Positions 55,229-63,009 of a stretch of 64,000 nucleotides of DNA are shown here, one piece after another. The position numbers and the translations under genes were made by a program. Positions within the stretch are counted from its first letter, which is position 1. Every line of letters starts with the position of its first letter. Source of the stretch: Bacillus sp. AFS006103 (GTDB lineage Bacteria; Bacillota; Bacilli; Bacillales; Cytobacillaceae); NCBI GenBank assembly GCA_002559145.1, contig NTXX01000008.1, forward strand, positions 161,037 to 225,036, written 5' to 3'. The notes under the pieces were generated by a model. That model was given only the letters and a program-made list of their open reading frames with translations. It searched no databases and was not told the DNA's origin.

Positions 55229-56401
55229 TTGCAATCAAAGTCCGCTTTACCGATTTTATTTGTAGTTATGTTTTTGGTGATGGTTGGATTCGGAATTATC
55301 ATCCCGGTTCTACCTTTTTATGCAGAAGAAATTGGGGCGAATCCCACAGAATTAGGTTTGTTAATGGCTGTTTATTCGCTCATGCAGCTCATTTTCGCAC
55401 CGATGTGGGGTCATGTTTCCGACCGAATTGGGCGTAAACCAGTGATGATGATTGGGATTGCCGGCCTAGGTCTATCCTTTCTGATTCAAGCCATGTCAAC
55501 TGAGCTTTGGATGCTGTTTGCGGCAAGAATTATTGGTGGCATTCTATCCTCTGCTAATATGCCTACAGCGATGGCCTATGTTGCAGACATCACCACGGAA
55601 GAAAATCGTGGCAAAGGAATGGGAATAGTCGGTGCAGCAACGGGCTTAGGTTTTGTTTTTGGGCCCGCGATCGGTGGGATTTTTTCAAGGTTCAGTTTGA
55701 ATATGCCCTTTTTTCTTGCATGTGGTTCCTCGTTCATAACCTTGATCCTTGTTTTTCTTTTGCTAAAAGAATCGAAACAAAATAAAGGAACAGTTAGCAA
55801 AGAAAAGCTCTCTTTTGGGAAGGCGTTTAGTGGTGCGGTTACTGTATTATATTTGGTGCAATTATTAATTTCCTTATCACTTTCTGGTTTGGAAGCAACC
55901 TTTGCCTACTTTGCCGCAAAAAAAGCTGGATTGGACGCCACTCAACTTGGCTACATTTTTATGATCATGGGGTTTGGAAGTGCGCTTGTACAGGGCGGCC
56001 TAGTCGGTAGAATGACTAAGAAATATGGAGAGAAAAGCGTTATTCAGGCAGGTATCATTGTTTCAGCACTTGGATTTGGTCTAATTCTATTGGTGAATAA
56101 CTTTGCAACTGCAGCCCTTTTTTTAACGATTTTCGGTTTAGGAAATGGGGTTATTCGTCCAAGTGTCTCTTCTTTAATTACGAAAACCTCAAGCGCAGGT
56201 TATGGAAGTTCAACAGGTATGCTATCTTCCTTTGACTCGCTTGGCCGAATTATTGGTCCGCCACTTGGTGGGTGGCTGTTTTCGCTTGCGATCGGGCTTC
56301 CTTATATTTCAGGTGCGATTATTTCAATGGCAGCATTTATTCTATTTCTACTTTTTCGCCCGCACCTAGCCGAAGTAAAAACAACAACTATTCAAAACTA
56401 A
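55229..56401 (+). CDS. MFS drug:H+ antiporter (Bmr/NorA/TetA-like)
   Basis: 390 residues from TTG with AGGAGTG upstream. Twelve helices. Motif A is visible as GHVSDRIGRKPVMM in the loop between helices 2 and 3, and motif C as GFVFGPAIGG in helix 5, the hallmark of DHA1 antiporters. It likely pumps hydrophobic cations or drugs. An inverted repeat upstream may be the control site. Substrate range is unknown. Confidence 0.88.
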   Translation: MQSKSALPILFVVMFLVMVGFGIIIPVLPFYAEEIGANPTELGLLMAVYSLMQLIFAPMWGHVSDRIGRKPVMMIGIAGLGLSFLIQAMSTELWMLFAARIIGGILSSANMPTAMAYVADITTEENRGKGMGIVGAATGLGFVFGPAIGGIFSRFSLNMPFFLACGSSFITLILVFLLLKESKQNKGTVSKEKLSFGKAFSGAVTVLYLVQLLISLSLSGLEATFAYFAAKKAGLDATQLGYIFMIMGFGSALVQGGLVGRMTKKYGEKSVIQAGIIVSALGFGLILLVNNFATAALFLTIFGLGNGVIRPSVSSLITKTSSAGYGSSTGMLSSFDSLGRIIGPPLGGWLFSLAIGLPYISGAIISMAAFILFLLFRPHLAEVKTTTIQN

Positions 56402-56473
56402 TCAATAGGCATATGTTTATCGGACATGCATAAAATGGGTTACGAGGATGTAAGTGAAAAAGGAGCCCAGTTT

Positions 56474-56803
56474 ATGAAATTAAAAACCTTTGTTAGTATT
56501 TGCTGCCTATTGGTCACTTTAGGTTTTGCCGCCTATCTTGATTCACCCTACTCATTTATTAATAAAGACTTTGCCTATTCGACCGATCAACCAGTAATGG
56601 TGCAGCCTGTTGATGTGGAGCCATCTCCTGATGTACCTGTTTTGGAGGAAAAGCTAATAAATACCGAAAAAGTGGATGGGTATATCGTTGAAACTTATGA
56701 AGAATATGAGGTTTATAAAGACAAAGATGGAAATGTGTTAAAAAGTGAGCCAACCGGAAAAATAGACACACTTCAATATTGGAATAGCCAACAACAACCC
56801 TAA
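56474..56803 (+). CDS. Small exported protein, unknown function
   Basis: 109 residues from the ATG with AAAAGGAG seven bases upstream. A signal peptide or anchor (about 4-21, FVSICCLLVTLGFAAYL) is followed by an acidic, Pro/Val-rich region (VMVQPVDVEPSPDVPVLEE) and a KVDGYIVETYEEYEVYKD segment. I do not recognise a family. Starts 73 bp after the MFS stop, so it may share its transcript. Confidence 0.6.
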   Translation: MKLKTFVSICCLLVTLGFAAYLDSPYSFINKDFAYSTDQPVMVQPVDVEPSPDVPVLEEKLINTEKVDGYIVETYEEYEVYKDKDGNVLKSEPTGKIDTLQYWNSQQQP

Positions 56804-56834
56804 GACCGTTGACATCAACGGTCTATTTTGTTTT
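56801..56834 (+). terminator. Terminator after the small exported gene
   Basis: AGACCGTTGA and TCAACGGTCT with a CA loop, followed by ATTTTGTTTTT. It begins at the stop codon. Confidence 0.85.
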
Positions 56835-56855
56835 TCCGACTAACTACTAGAACTT

Positions 56856-57230
56856 TCATTTCAATTTTCCATATATTTTCTCCGCATAACTCCCAAATCG
56901 GACATTGGTATTTTTTCTTCTTTGTTCCATCACTTTTTCAAACTGAAGCTGTTTACACGTCAATTTTTCTGACAACCGTTCGATTTCTTTATCATCAGTT
57001 GCTGCAGAAATGAGATCATTTAATGTGACCAATTCTTTTCGTAATTCAACTTGATCTGATATATAACCCGCATTCTTAAGCATCCTATAACCCATTTTCA
57101 TCTCAGCGCTCATCCCCGGGAGATCATCTTTCAGATTTAATGGTTTTCCCATTCCTGGTAGATTATCAAACTCCCCGTTTTTTATGGCTTCCTTTATTTT
57201 ATCTTCCACTATTCTTGAAAATAAGTCCAT
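56856..57230 (-). CDS. DUF1992 (DnaJ-homologue C28-like) protein
   Basis: 124 residues. The IVEDKIKEAIKNGEFDNLPG and GKPLNLKDDLPGM signature is diagnostic of DUF1992, found in bacteria and in eukaryotic DNAJC28. The rest is helical and charged, ending in RFGSYAEKIYGKLK. Function unknown. GGGGGATTGTC before the ATG supports the start. Confidence 0.85.
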   Translation of the reverse strand: MDLFSRIVEDKIKEAIKNGEFDNLPGMGKPLNLKDDLPGMSAEMKMGYRMLKNAGYISDQVELRKELVTLNDLISAATDDKEIERLSEKLTCKQLQFEKVMEQRRKNTNVRFGSYAEKIYGKLK

Positions 57231-57419
57231 GACAATCCCCCTTTTTATTATCTATTTTAATCTATTTAATATAAGCAACAAGGATCTCAATTATTCCATT
57301 ATACTCTGCAAGCTTTTACAGGGTAATATTTAATTATCTTATTCCAAATTTTTCGTTGGACGAATTAGTAGGAAAAGAGTATAGTATTTTCCATGAGTCT
57401 TGAGTAATGGAGGTATATG

Positions 57420-58307
57420 ATGTTTGGTATATCCTTACCACAATCTTTTTTACAGATGAATACCATTTTTATTTCGATTTTAATTGAAGCCCTGCCATTC
57501 GTAACATTAGGTGTCCTTATATCAGGGATTATTCAAATATTTGTTACCGAAGAAATGATTGCCAAAATCATGCCTAAAAATAAAATCTTAGCCGTCATCT
57601 TTGCTAGTTTCTTAGGTATTCTATTTCCTTCTTGTGAGTGTGGGATTGTTCCAATCGTTAGCAGGCTTGTTTCCAAAGGGGTCCCAATCTCAGCGGGAAT
57701 TGCCTTTATGCTGACAGCTCCAATCATCAATCCGGTGGTCTTATTTGCAACGTTTATTGCTTTCGGCAGTGATTGGAAGATGCCGATATATCGAGCAATT
57801 GGAGCTATTGTTGTCGCTATCCTAGTAGGTATTTTAATTGCTTTTCGATTTAAGGGGAGTCCTTTTAAGGAACATTTTCATCTTCACCATTCTGACGGAA
57901 AAACCACCCCATTTTTCAAAAAAATCTGGCAGACCTTAGAGCATGCGGTTGAAGAATTCTTCTCCATGGGTAAATATTTAATTATTGGATCATTAATTGC
58001 AGCGGCCGTTCAAACATATATTAAGACATCAACACTTGTTTCGATTGGTCAAGGACAAGCATCATCCTCTATCGTGATGATGACGCTCTCCTTTATTCTG
58101 TCTCTTTGCTCCGAAGCTGATGCTTTTATTGCTTCATCTTTTAGGACGACCTTTTCAACGGGATCATTATTAGCGTTTCTAGTGTTTGGGCCAATGGTAG
58201 ATATTAAAAATTTAATGATGATGCTTGCAACATTTAAAAAGCGGCTTGTTTTCATGATTGTTTCTTCCGTTTTTGCTGTTGTCTTTGTATACTCTTTGTT
58301 GTTTTAA
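57420..58307 (+). CDS. YcgR/YraQ-like permease (UPF0718)
   Basis: 295 residues (an ATG one codon earlier is too near GGAGG). Eight or so helices with ILFPSCECGIVPIVSRLV (Cys-x-Cys in a helix) and a central His-rich loop EHFHLHHSDG. This is the DUF318 permease family, of B. subtilis YcgR, coupled to YcgQ-like proteins. Cys and His suggest metal handling, but substrates are not established. The next gene begins 12 bp on. Confidence 0.82.
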   Translation: MFGISLPQSFLQMNTIFISILIEALPFVTLGVLISGIIQIFVTEEMIAKIMPKNKILAVIFASFLGILFPSCECGIVPIVSRLVSKGVPISAGIAFMLTAPIINPVVLFATFIAFGSDWKMPIYRAIGAIVVAILVGILIAFRFKGSPFKEHFHLHHSDGKTTPFFKKIWQTLEHAVEEFFSMGKYLIIGSLIAAAVQTYIKTSTLVSIGQGQASSSIVMMTLSFILSLCSEADAFIASSFRTTFSTGSLLAFLVFGPMVDIKNLMMMLATFKKRLVFMIVSSVFAVVFVYSLLF

Positions 58308-58319
58308 GGAGTTGGAACT

Positions 58320-59168
58320 ATGATAAGAAGCTTAATATTAATTGGTTTTACTTATTTACTCTTTCAGATGCATCTTACAGGTGATATTAATAAATACATT
58401 AACATGAAATATTCTTATCTTTCTGCCACAGCTGGTTATGCCCTGCTTGTATTAACGATTGTTCAAATCTTTATGCTAAGCAAAGGTGAACCAAAGGAAA
58501 CTAGCTGTGACCATGATCATTGTGGACATAATCATGCCAAAGAGGATAAATGGTATAAAAAGGTTTTAATTTATCCGATTTTCGCTTTTCCCATCATTTC
58601 AGGATTATTTTTTCCAATTGCCACCCTTGATTCAAATATTGTAAAAGCAAAAGGTTTCCATTTTCCCATTTACGATGAAGGAAAAGGAGACTCCTTTATG
58701 CAACAGCAATTTTTGCGTCCTGATACGAGTGTGTATTATGGAAAAGAAGATTATGATGTGTTAATGAAGAAAGAAAAGAAAAAGTACGTAAACAAAGAAA
58801 CGATTATTTTGAATGATAAGAATTATTTAAAAGGGATGGAAACGATTTATAACTTCCCCGGTGATTTTCTTGGAAAGGAAATCGAGTTTAAAGGTTTTGT
58901 TTTCAATGATTCAGAAACAATAAATAAAAACCAGATCTTTGTGTTCCGATTTGGTGTGATCCATTGTATTGCCGATTCAGGTGTCTTTGGTATGCTGGTC
59001 GAAATGCCTGCCGGCAAGAAATTTAAAAACGATGAATGGGTAACTGTAAAAGGAAAAATATCAACCATCTATTATCAGCCCTTTAAAACAAACATTCCTT
59101 ACTTAAAGGTAGAAGATTGGGCTACTACTTCTGCTCCAAAAGAAGAATATGTCTTTAGAGGATATTAA
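58320..59168 (+). CDS. YcgQ-like TIGR03943 family membrane protein
   Basis: 282 residues. Two N-terminal helices, a His/Cys-rich linker CDHDHCGHNHAK (about 63-74, a likely metal-binding segment), a further helix (about 86-104), and a C-terminal extracytoplasmic domain with an OB-like KGKISTIYYQPF region. It always pairs with YcgR-type permeases. Neighbourhood with a zinc-binding lipoprotein under a Zur-like box suggests a zinc role, as inference. Confidence 0.82.
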   Translation: MIRSLILIGFTYLLFQMHLTGDINKYINMKYSYLSATAGYALLVLTIVQIFMLSKGEPKETSCDHDHCGHNHAKEDKWYKKVLIYPIFAFPIISGLFFPIATLDSNIVKAKGFHFPIYDEGKGDSFMQQQFLRPDTSVYYGKEDYDVLMKKEKKKYVNKETIILNDKNYLKGMETIYNFPGDFLGKEIEFKGFVFNDSETINKNQIFVFRFGVIHCIADSGVFGMLVEMPAGKKFKNDEWVTVKGKISTIYYQPFKTNIPYLKVEDWATTSAPKEEYVFRGY

Positions 59169-59169
59169 C

Positions 59170-59200
59170 AAGAGCCGCCGAGATATCGGCGGCTCTTTCT
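59170..59200. terminator. Bidirectional-type terminator
   Basis: GAGCCGCCGA and TCGGCGGCTC, loop GATA, then TTTCT on the plus side, between the YcgQ-like gene and the zinc-binding protein gene. Confidence 0.8.
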
Positions 59201-59219
59201 GACAATAAAACAACTTACT

Positions 59220-60152
59220 CTAAAAAGATAATTTTAATGCCTTGAGATTTTTTTTCATAACATCAATATAATCTAATCCTTTTTCTTGTTCTTCTTTAGT
59301 TAATCCTTCTAATGGATTTAAAACTTCAGTTTTAGCACCTATTTCATTTGCTAACGTTTGAGCCACTTTAGATGAAGTAAGTCCCTCAAAATAAATAACC
59401 TTTACATGTTTCTTCTTCGTTAATTCCGTTAGTTCTTTCAATTTACCTAGGGTTGGTTCCACATCTGGGGATAATCCAGCTATCGGAATTTGTGTTAACC
59501 CGTACTGTTTTGCTAAATATCCAAATGCAGCATGTTGTGTCACAAATTCTTTTTTCTCAGCCTTATTAATTGTCTCTTTGTATAGGTGATCTAAGTCAGC
59601 AAGTTGGGATTTAAAATCCTCTGCGTTTTTTTCATACTCATTTTTATGGATTGGATCCAGCTTTTCGATAGCATTAGTAATTGTGTCGACCTCCTGCTGG
59701 GCTAACACGGGAGAAAGCCACACATGTGGGTCTTTTGAAGACGCATGATCAGAATGATTTTCCTCCTCAGATTCTAAAGCGTTCATCAATTCAACTCCCT
59801 TTGAAGCTTCTATAACAGTTAAATCTGAATCATTAATACTTTTTAATACTTTTTCAGTCCAGCTTTCAAAGTATCGGCTATTGTATATAAAAATGTCTGC
59901 ATCTTGGATCTTCGCCATATCCTTTGCAGTTGGCTCCCAATCATGTGGTTCTGCACCGTTCGGAATAAGTAACTCTACATTAGCTGAATTGCCAGCTACT
60001 TTTTGGGTAAAATAATACATTGGATAAAAAGTGGTAACAATTTGTAATTTTTTTGTGCCTTCACTAACTCTTTCACTCTTGGTCTGTACAGCATTAGAAC
60101 AGCCACTTACTACCAAAAGAAAAATAATTATCGGGCATAATAGTCTTTTCAT
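59220..60152 (-). CDS. Zinc/manganese ABC transporter substrate-binding lipoprotein (ZnuA-like)
   Basis: 310 residues. Lipobox VSGC (Cys18). Cluster A-1 binding protein with metal ligands expected at His70 (GAEPHDWEP), His143 (DPHVWLSP) and His207 (TQHAAFGY), plus an acidic residue late in the chain. The acidic His loop EEENHSDHASSKD (about 128-140) is the zinc-type insert. No ATPase or permease gene is next to it, so it would share those from elsewhere. A Zur-like box lies about 100 bp upstream. Confidence 0.9.
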   Translation of the reverse strand: MKRLLCPIIIFLLVVSGCSNAVQTKSERVSEGTKKLQIVTTFYPMYYFTQKVAGNSANVELLIPNGAEPHDWEPTAKDMAKIQDADIFIYNSRYFESWTEKVLKSINDSDLTVIEASKGVELMNALESEEENHSDHASSKDPHVWLSPVLAQQEVDTITNAIEKLDPIHKNEYEKNAEDFKSQLADLDHLYKETINKAEKKEFVTQHAAFGYLAKQYGLTQIPIAGLSPDVEPTLGKLKELTELTKKKHVKVIYFEGLTSSKVAQTLANEIGAKTEVLNPLEGLTKEEQEKGLDYIDVMKKNLKALKLSF

Positions 60153-60248
60153 GGTCTATTTTCCTCTCCATAATAGTCGTTAATTAGGAATAATTACGAT
60201 TTAAAACAAATGATTATTCCATAATTTTAGTTTAATAGAATTAACAAA

Positions 60249-60263
60249 TCGTAATTGTTACGA
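60249..60263 (-). promoter_or_regulatory. Zur-like box upstream of the zinc-binding protein
   Basis: TCGTAATTGTTACGA is the Zur/Fur-family 7-1-7 dyad (TCGTAAT-n-ATTACGA) with one mismatch. A half site AATAATTACGATT follows at 60190-60202. The placement supports repression by zinc. Confidence 0.7.
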
Positions 60264-60361
60264 ATTGTATCTTATAACGATTTTTTATTTATGTCAATAT
60301 CAAGTTTAATGGTTCTAAGCAGCCTTATGTTTTTGATTCAGGAGTGAAGATTGAGTAATTT

Positions 60362-60403
60362 AATGTCAAAAAGAGACTAACTAATTAGCCTCTTTTTGAC
60401 ATT
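60362..60403 (-). terminator. Terminator of the YmaF-like gene
   Basis: AATGTCAAAAAGAG and CTCTTTTTGACATT with additional CTAA/TTAG pairing, immediately after the gene. Confidence 0.8.
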
Positions 60404-60409
60404 GAATTA

Positions 60410-60748
60410 CTATTTATTCCCTGGTGCGGGTTGATCGATACCTCTTACTCGGTGCTTATGACCATCATTTTCTGTAGTATAAAAATCATAATGATGTACG
60501 TGCATTCCATTCCCTACTGGTATAGCTGGACCGGAATAGGCTTTATATTGATGGGTATGCCCATTCTCGAATACAACATATCCCTCTGTATAATGAATAT
60601 GATTATGATCTTGAGTCTGGATGGGCGGCGAAGTTACATCTAGACACTGATGAACATGCCCTCCCGCTACAGAAGTGTAATCAACCGAACCATGGTTATG
60701 ATTAGGTACAAACCCCGCTACAAAATCATCCTTACTAATCTTACTCAC
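60410..60748 (-). CDS. YmaF family His-rich protein
   Basis: 112 residues from GTG after GGAGGT. Rich in His, in repeating GHTHxY/HNHxHY patterns (NHNHGSVDYTSVAGGHVHQC, then QDHNHIHYTEGYVVFENGHT). Matches B. subtilis YmaF family. A metal-binding or spore-coat role is possible, and the neighbouring zinc-binding protein fits the former. No signal peptide. Confidence 0.82.
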   Translation of the reverse strand: MSKISKDDFVAGFVPNHNHGSVDYTSVAGGHVHQCLDVTSPPIQTQDHNHIHYTEGYVVFENGHTHQYKAYSGPAIPVGNGMHVHHYDFYTTENDGHKHRVRGIDQPAPGNK

Positions 60749-60865
60749 GTTAATACCTCCTTTTTTGAAATGCTTTATTAACCATAATATTTTAATAAAA
60801 CCAGAATATGTTAAGGTCAGGATTCAATCGGTCAATTTTTTCCATAACCAAGTAATAAAGAGACT

Positions 60866-60894
60866 TCCATGGTCTCTTTTTTGCGTTTAGAAAT
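60866..60894 (+). terminator. Orphan hairpin-terminator
   Basis: AAGAGAC and GTCTCTTTTTT with a 7-nt loop. No plus-strand gene ends here, so it may belong to a decayed gene. The interval 60749-61042 otherwise shows no gene. Confidence 0.5.
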
Positions 60895-61042
60895 TAAATT
60901 TTTTGATACTTTTCTATTTATCTATTCTTTAGACTTCAGCGGAATTACGGAAAAACAGGTACAAACCTATAGCCTGTCTTAGTTGTGATATATATACATA
61001 CAGTACAAAAAAACAACAGGTATAGATGGAAGGGAGGGATAA

Positions 61043-61748
61043 ATGCGGATGCAAAAGGAGGAGGTACGGAAGCCGACTTCGATGAAACATGCTTCAGAGA
61101 AGGATCGTTTAAGGTTTATGCGCAACGTCCTCCTATTTGTGTTTGCAGTCCGTGTCAGCCTCTTTGTCGCTTCGTTTCTGTCCATTCCAGTCTCGCTTAT
61201 GGCTGTTTTTGGATCTCTTGTCCTTTTAGGTTGGAGATGGGCTTATTTAAAAATCCCACCAACCGATATAATCAAAAAAACGCCATGGTATATTATCATT
61301 TTCGCGTTTAGTATGTATCTACGGACTCACTAATATCGGTCTAACCGACTGGTTGATCCAATTTATGCGTCCATTGGTTTCTGGCAGCCTACTCCATGCA
61401 AGTGTATTAATGGGCGTCCTGCTTTCCGTACTGTCAAACATTTTTAATAATCACCCTGCACTTATGGTGGAGATCCTCACGTTAACGAATATGAATCTAG
61501 ATTTGTTATCCTTAAAAGTCGCCTATCTAGCAAACGTCATTGGAAGTGACATGGGATCATTGCTACTGCCAATGGGAACGCTGGCAACGTTAATGTGGAT
61601 GCATATTGTAAGGAAAGGGAAAGTAATCATCAGTTGGTGGCGGTATATCAAAATAACCATGGTGGTAATCCCGTCAGCTACCCTATTTACCTTAGTTATT
61701 TTATATTATTGGGTTTCTTGGCTCTTTGGTGCAACACTGCGAGGATAA
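61043..61748 (+). pseudogene. arsB-like arsenite efflux gene, truncated and frameshifted
   Basis: First piece (61043-61333) has RNVLLFVFAVRVSLFVASFL and KKTPWYIIIFAFSMY, then ends at a stop. Sequence resumes in another frame near 61320 as YGLTNIGLTDWLIQFMRPLV, NIFNNHPALMVEILTLTN and ANVIGSDMGSLLLPMGTLA, to TAA at 61748. These are the C-terminal half motifs of ArsB. The N-terminal half (about 200 residues) is missing, although GGGAGGG precedes the first ATG. No arsR or arsC is nearby. Non-functional remnant. Confidence 0.8.
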
Positions 61749-61772
61749 TATTATCGAGCAAAGGAGAAAAAC

Positions 61773-62506
61773 ATGAATACTGACCTAATAGAATTAAGAG
61801 ATAAATATATTGAGGTTGAAATTTCCGGAGGGAATTTTCACAGAGGGATTCTTATTGATTTCGGATTGGATATCATCGTGTTATTTGATGGCAGGAATAA
61901 TACATTCCTCTACATCCCATTTGTCCACATTCAACAATTGAAAGAGAAGATACATTTTACGATCCTCCTACAGAGAAACCAATTAGTTCTGACTCAATCT
62001 CCTATCGTAAAATATTAATGAGTGCGAAAGGTTTGTTCGTCGAGATTTATGTGACTGGAAATAAATCTATTCATGGGTATTTAACCAGCATTATGAATGA
62101 TTACTTTGTCTTTCACTCTCCGGCTTACAAAATTATGTATTTATCGATGAACCATGTAAAATGGCTAATACCCTATCCGGAAAATACAACCCCTTATTCC
62201 TTAATTAATCAAAATTCACCTAGCAAAACTGGAACCACGGCATTATCTAGATCTTTTGAAGAGCAGTTAAAAAAGTTGGAAAGTCAGTTAATTATCATTG
62301 ATGGTGGATACCATGAGGAAAAAATCGGATTACTCCAAAAGGTTCAAAATAACAAAATGACGCTGAAAATATCTAAAGGGGAAAAGCTTTATCGAAACTT
62401 GGAGCATATAAAAACCATTCAATTCCCATTATTCAAATTGGAAAACACTTTAACCCCAAAAAATGAGGTGCTTTTATTGAAAAATAGAAATAAACAAAAA
62501 GAATAA
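61773..62506 (+). pseudogene. CotB-like (DUF2642) spore coat gene with a frameshift
   Basis: Upstream piece (61773-62018) starts MNTDLIELRDKYIEVEISGG after AAAGGAG. Near 61945 the reading should move back one base: the shifted frame continues EDTFYDPPTEKPISSDSISY and joins MSAKGLFVEIYVTGNKSIHG in the 62018-62506 piece. Three CotB-like repeats are visible (EISGGNFHRGILIDF, YVTGNKSIHGYLTS, IIDGGYHEEKIGLL). Intact length would be about 244 residues. Loss of one A in GAGAAGATA would explain it. The gene is broken, or the sequence has an error. Confidence 0.75.
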
Positions 62507-62565
62507 TCCACCCTGTTTTGGCCGACGAGGTTGAATTACTCATTTACCACTTGAATTGACTTTCT

Positions 62566-62597
62566 TTGACCGTGTCCATTGGCCGCGGTCTTCTTTT
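62566..62597 (+). terminator. Terminator after the CotB-like gene
   Basis: GACCG and CGGTC with an inner CCATTGG palindrome, then TTCTTTT. The rest of 62507-62872 shows no gene. Confidence 0.55.
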
Positions 62598-62872
62598 AGT
62601 TTACAACCTATTAATAGCATATGGATTTTTGAATATTTTTGTTCAAAGGAATAAAAAATTTTGTGTATCGCTAATTAAATACGATCCAACCGAAGATTTA
62701 TTTTGAGATCAAGTACTATACAAACATCTAATCTATAAAATTAATATTACAATACTTTACAAAAGGTTAACATCGACTCAACTATTTCTTAGTATTACCT
62801 GGATAAAATGTAACTATAGCAATTCCTAATTAATGGTTTAAATGAGTAAAATACTGAATGGGGGGTAGTTTT

Positions 62873-62965
62873 ATGACTAATTTTCTCAATATTCTGTTTT
62901 TACTTTATATCTCGGTGGCCTTTATCAGAATTTTTTATTACTCATTTTTTAAATCAAAAATATGA
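62873..62965 (+). CDS. Possible 30-residue hydrophobic peptide
   Basis: MTNFLNILFLLYISVAFIRI, ending FYYSFFKSKI. The ATG has a strong GGGGGG ribosome site 8 nt upstream, and the product is one predicted membrane helix with a basic tail. Short stable-membrane peptides of this kind are common in bacilli but cannot be proven from one sequence. Confidence 0.4.
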   Translation: MTNFLNILFLLYISVAFIRIFYYSFFKSKI

Positions 62966-62975
62966 TCTTTACAAG

Positions 62976-63008
62976 AAAACTCCCTCTTGTCTAACAGAGG
63001 GAGTGGCG
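62976..63008 (-). terminator. Terminator of CorC/HlyC gene
   Basis: ACTCCCTCT and AGAGGGAGT with an 8-nt loop; TTTTCTT follows on the minus strand. Confidence 0.8.
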
Positions 63009-63009
63009 T

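Noticed and set aside
61930..61970. Programmed -1 frameshift in the CotB-like gene
   Set aside because: No slippery heptamer such as AAAAAAG and no downstream pseudoknot were seen; a single-base loss is simpler.
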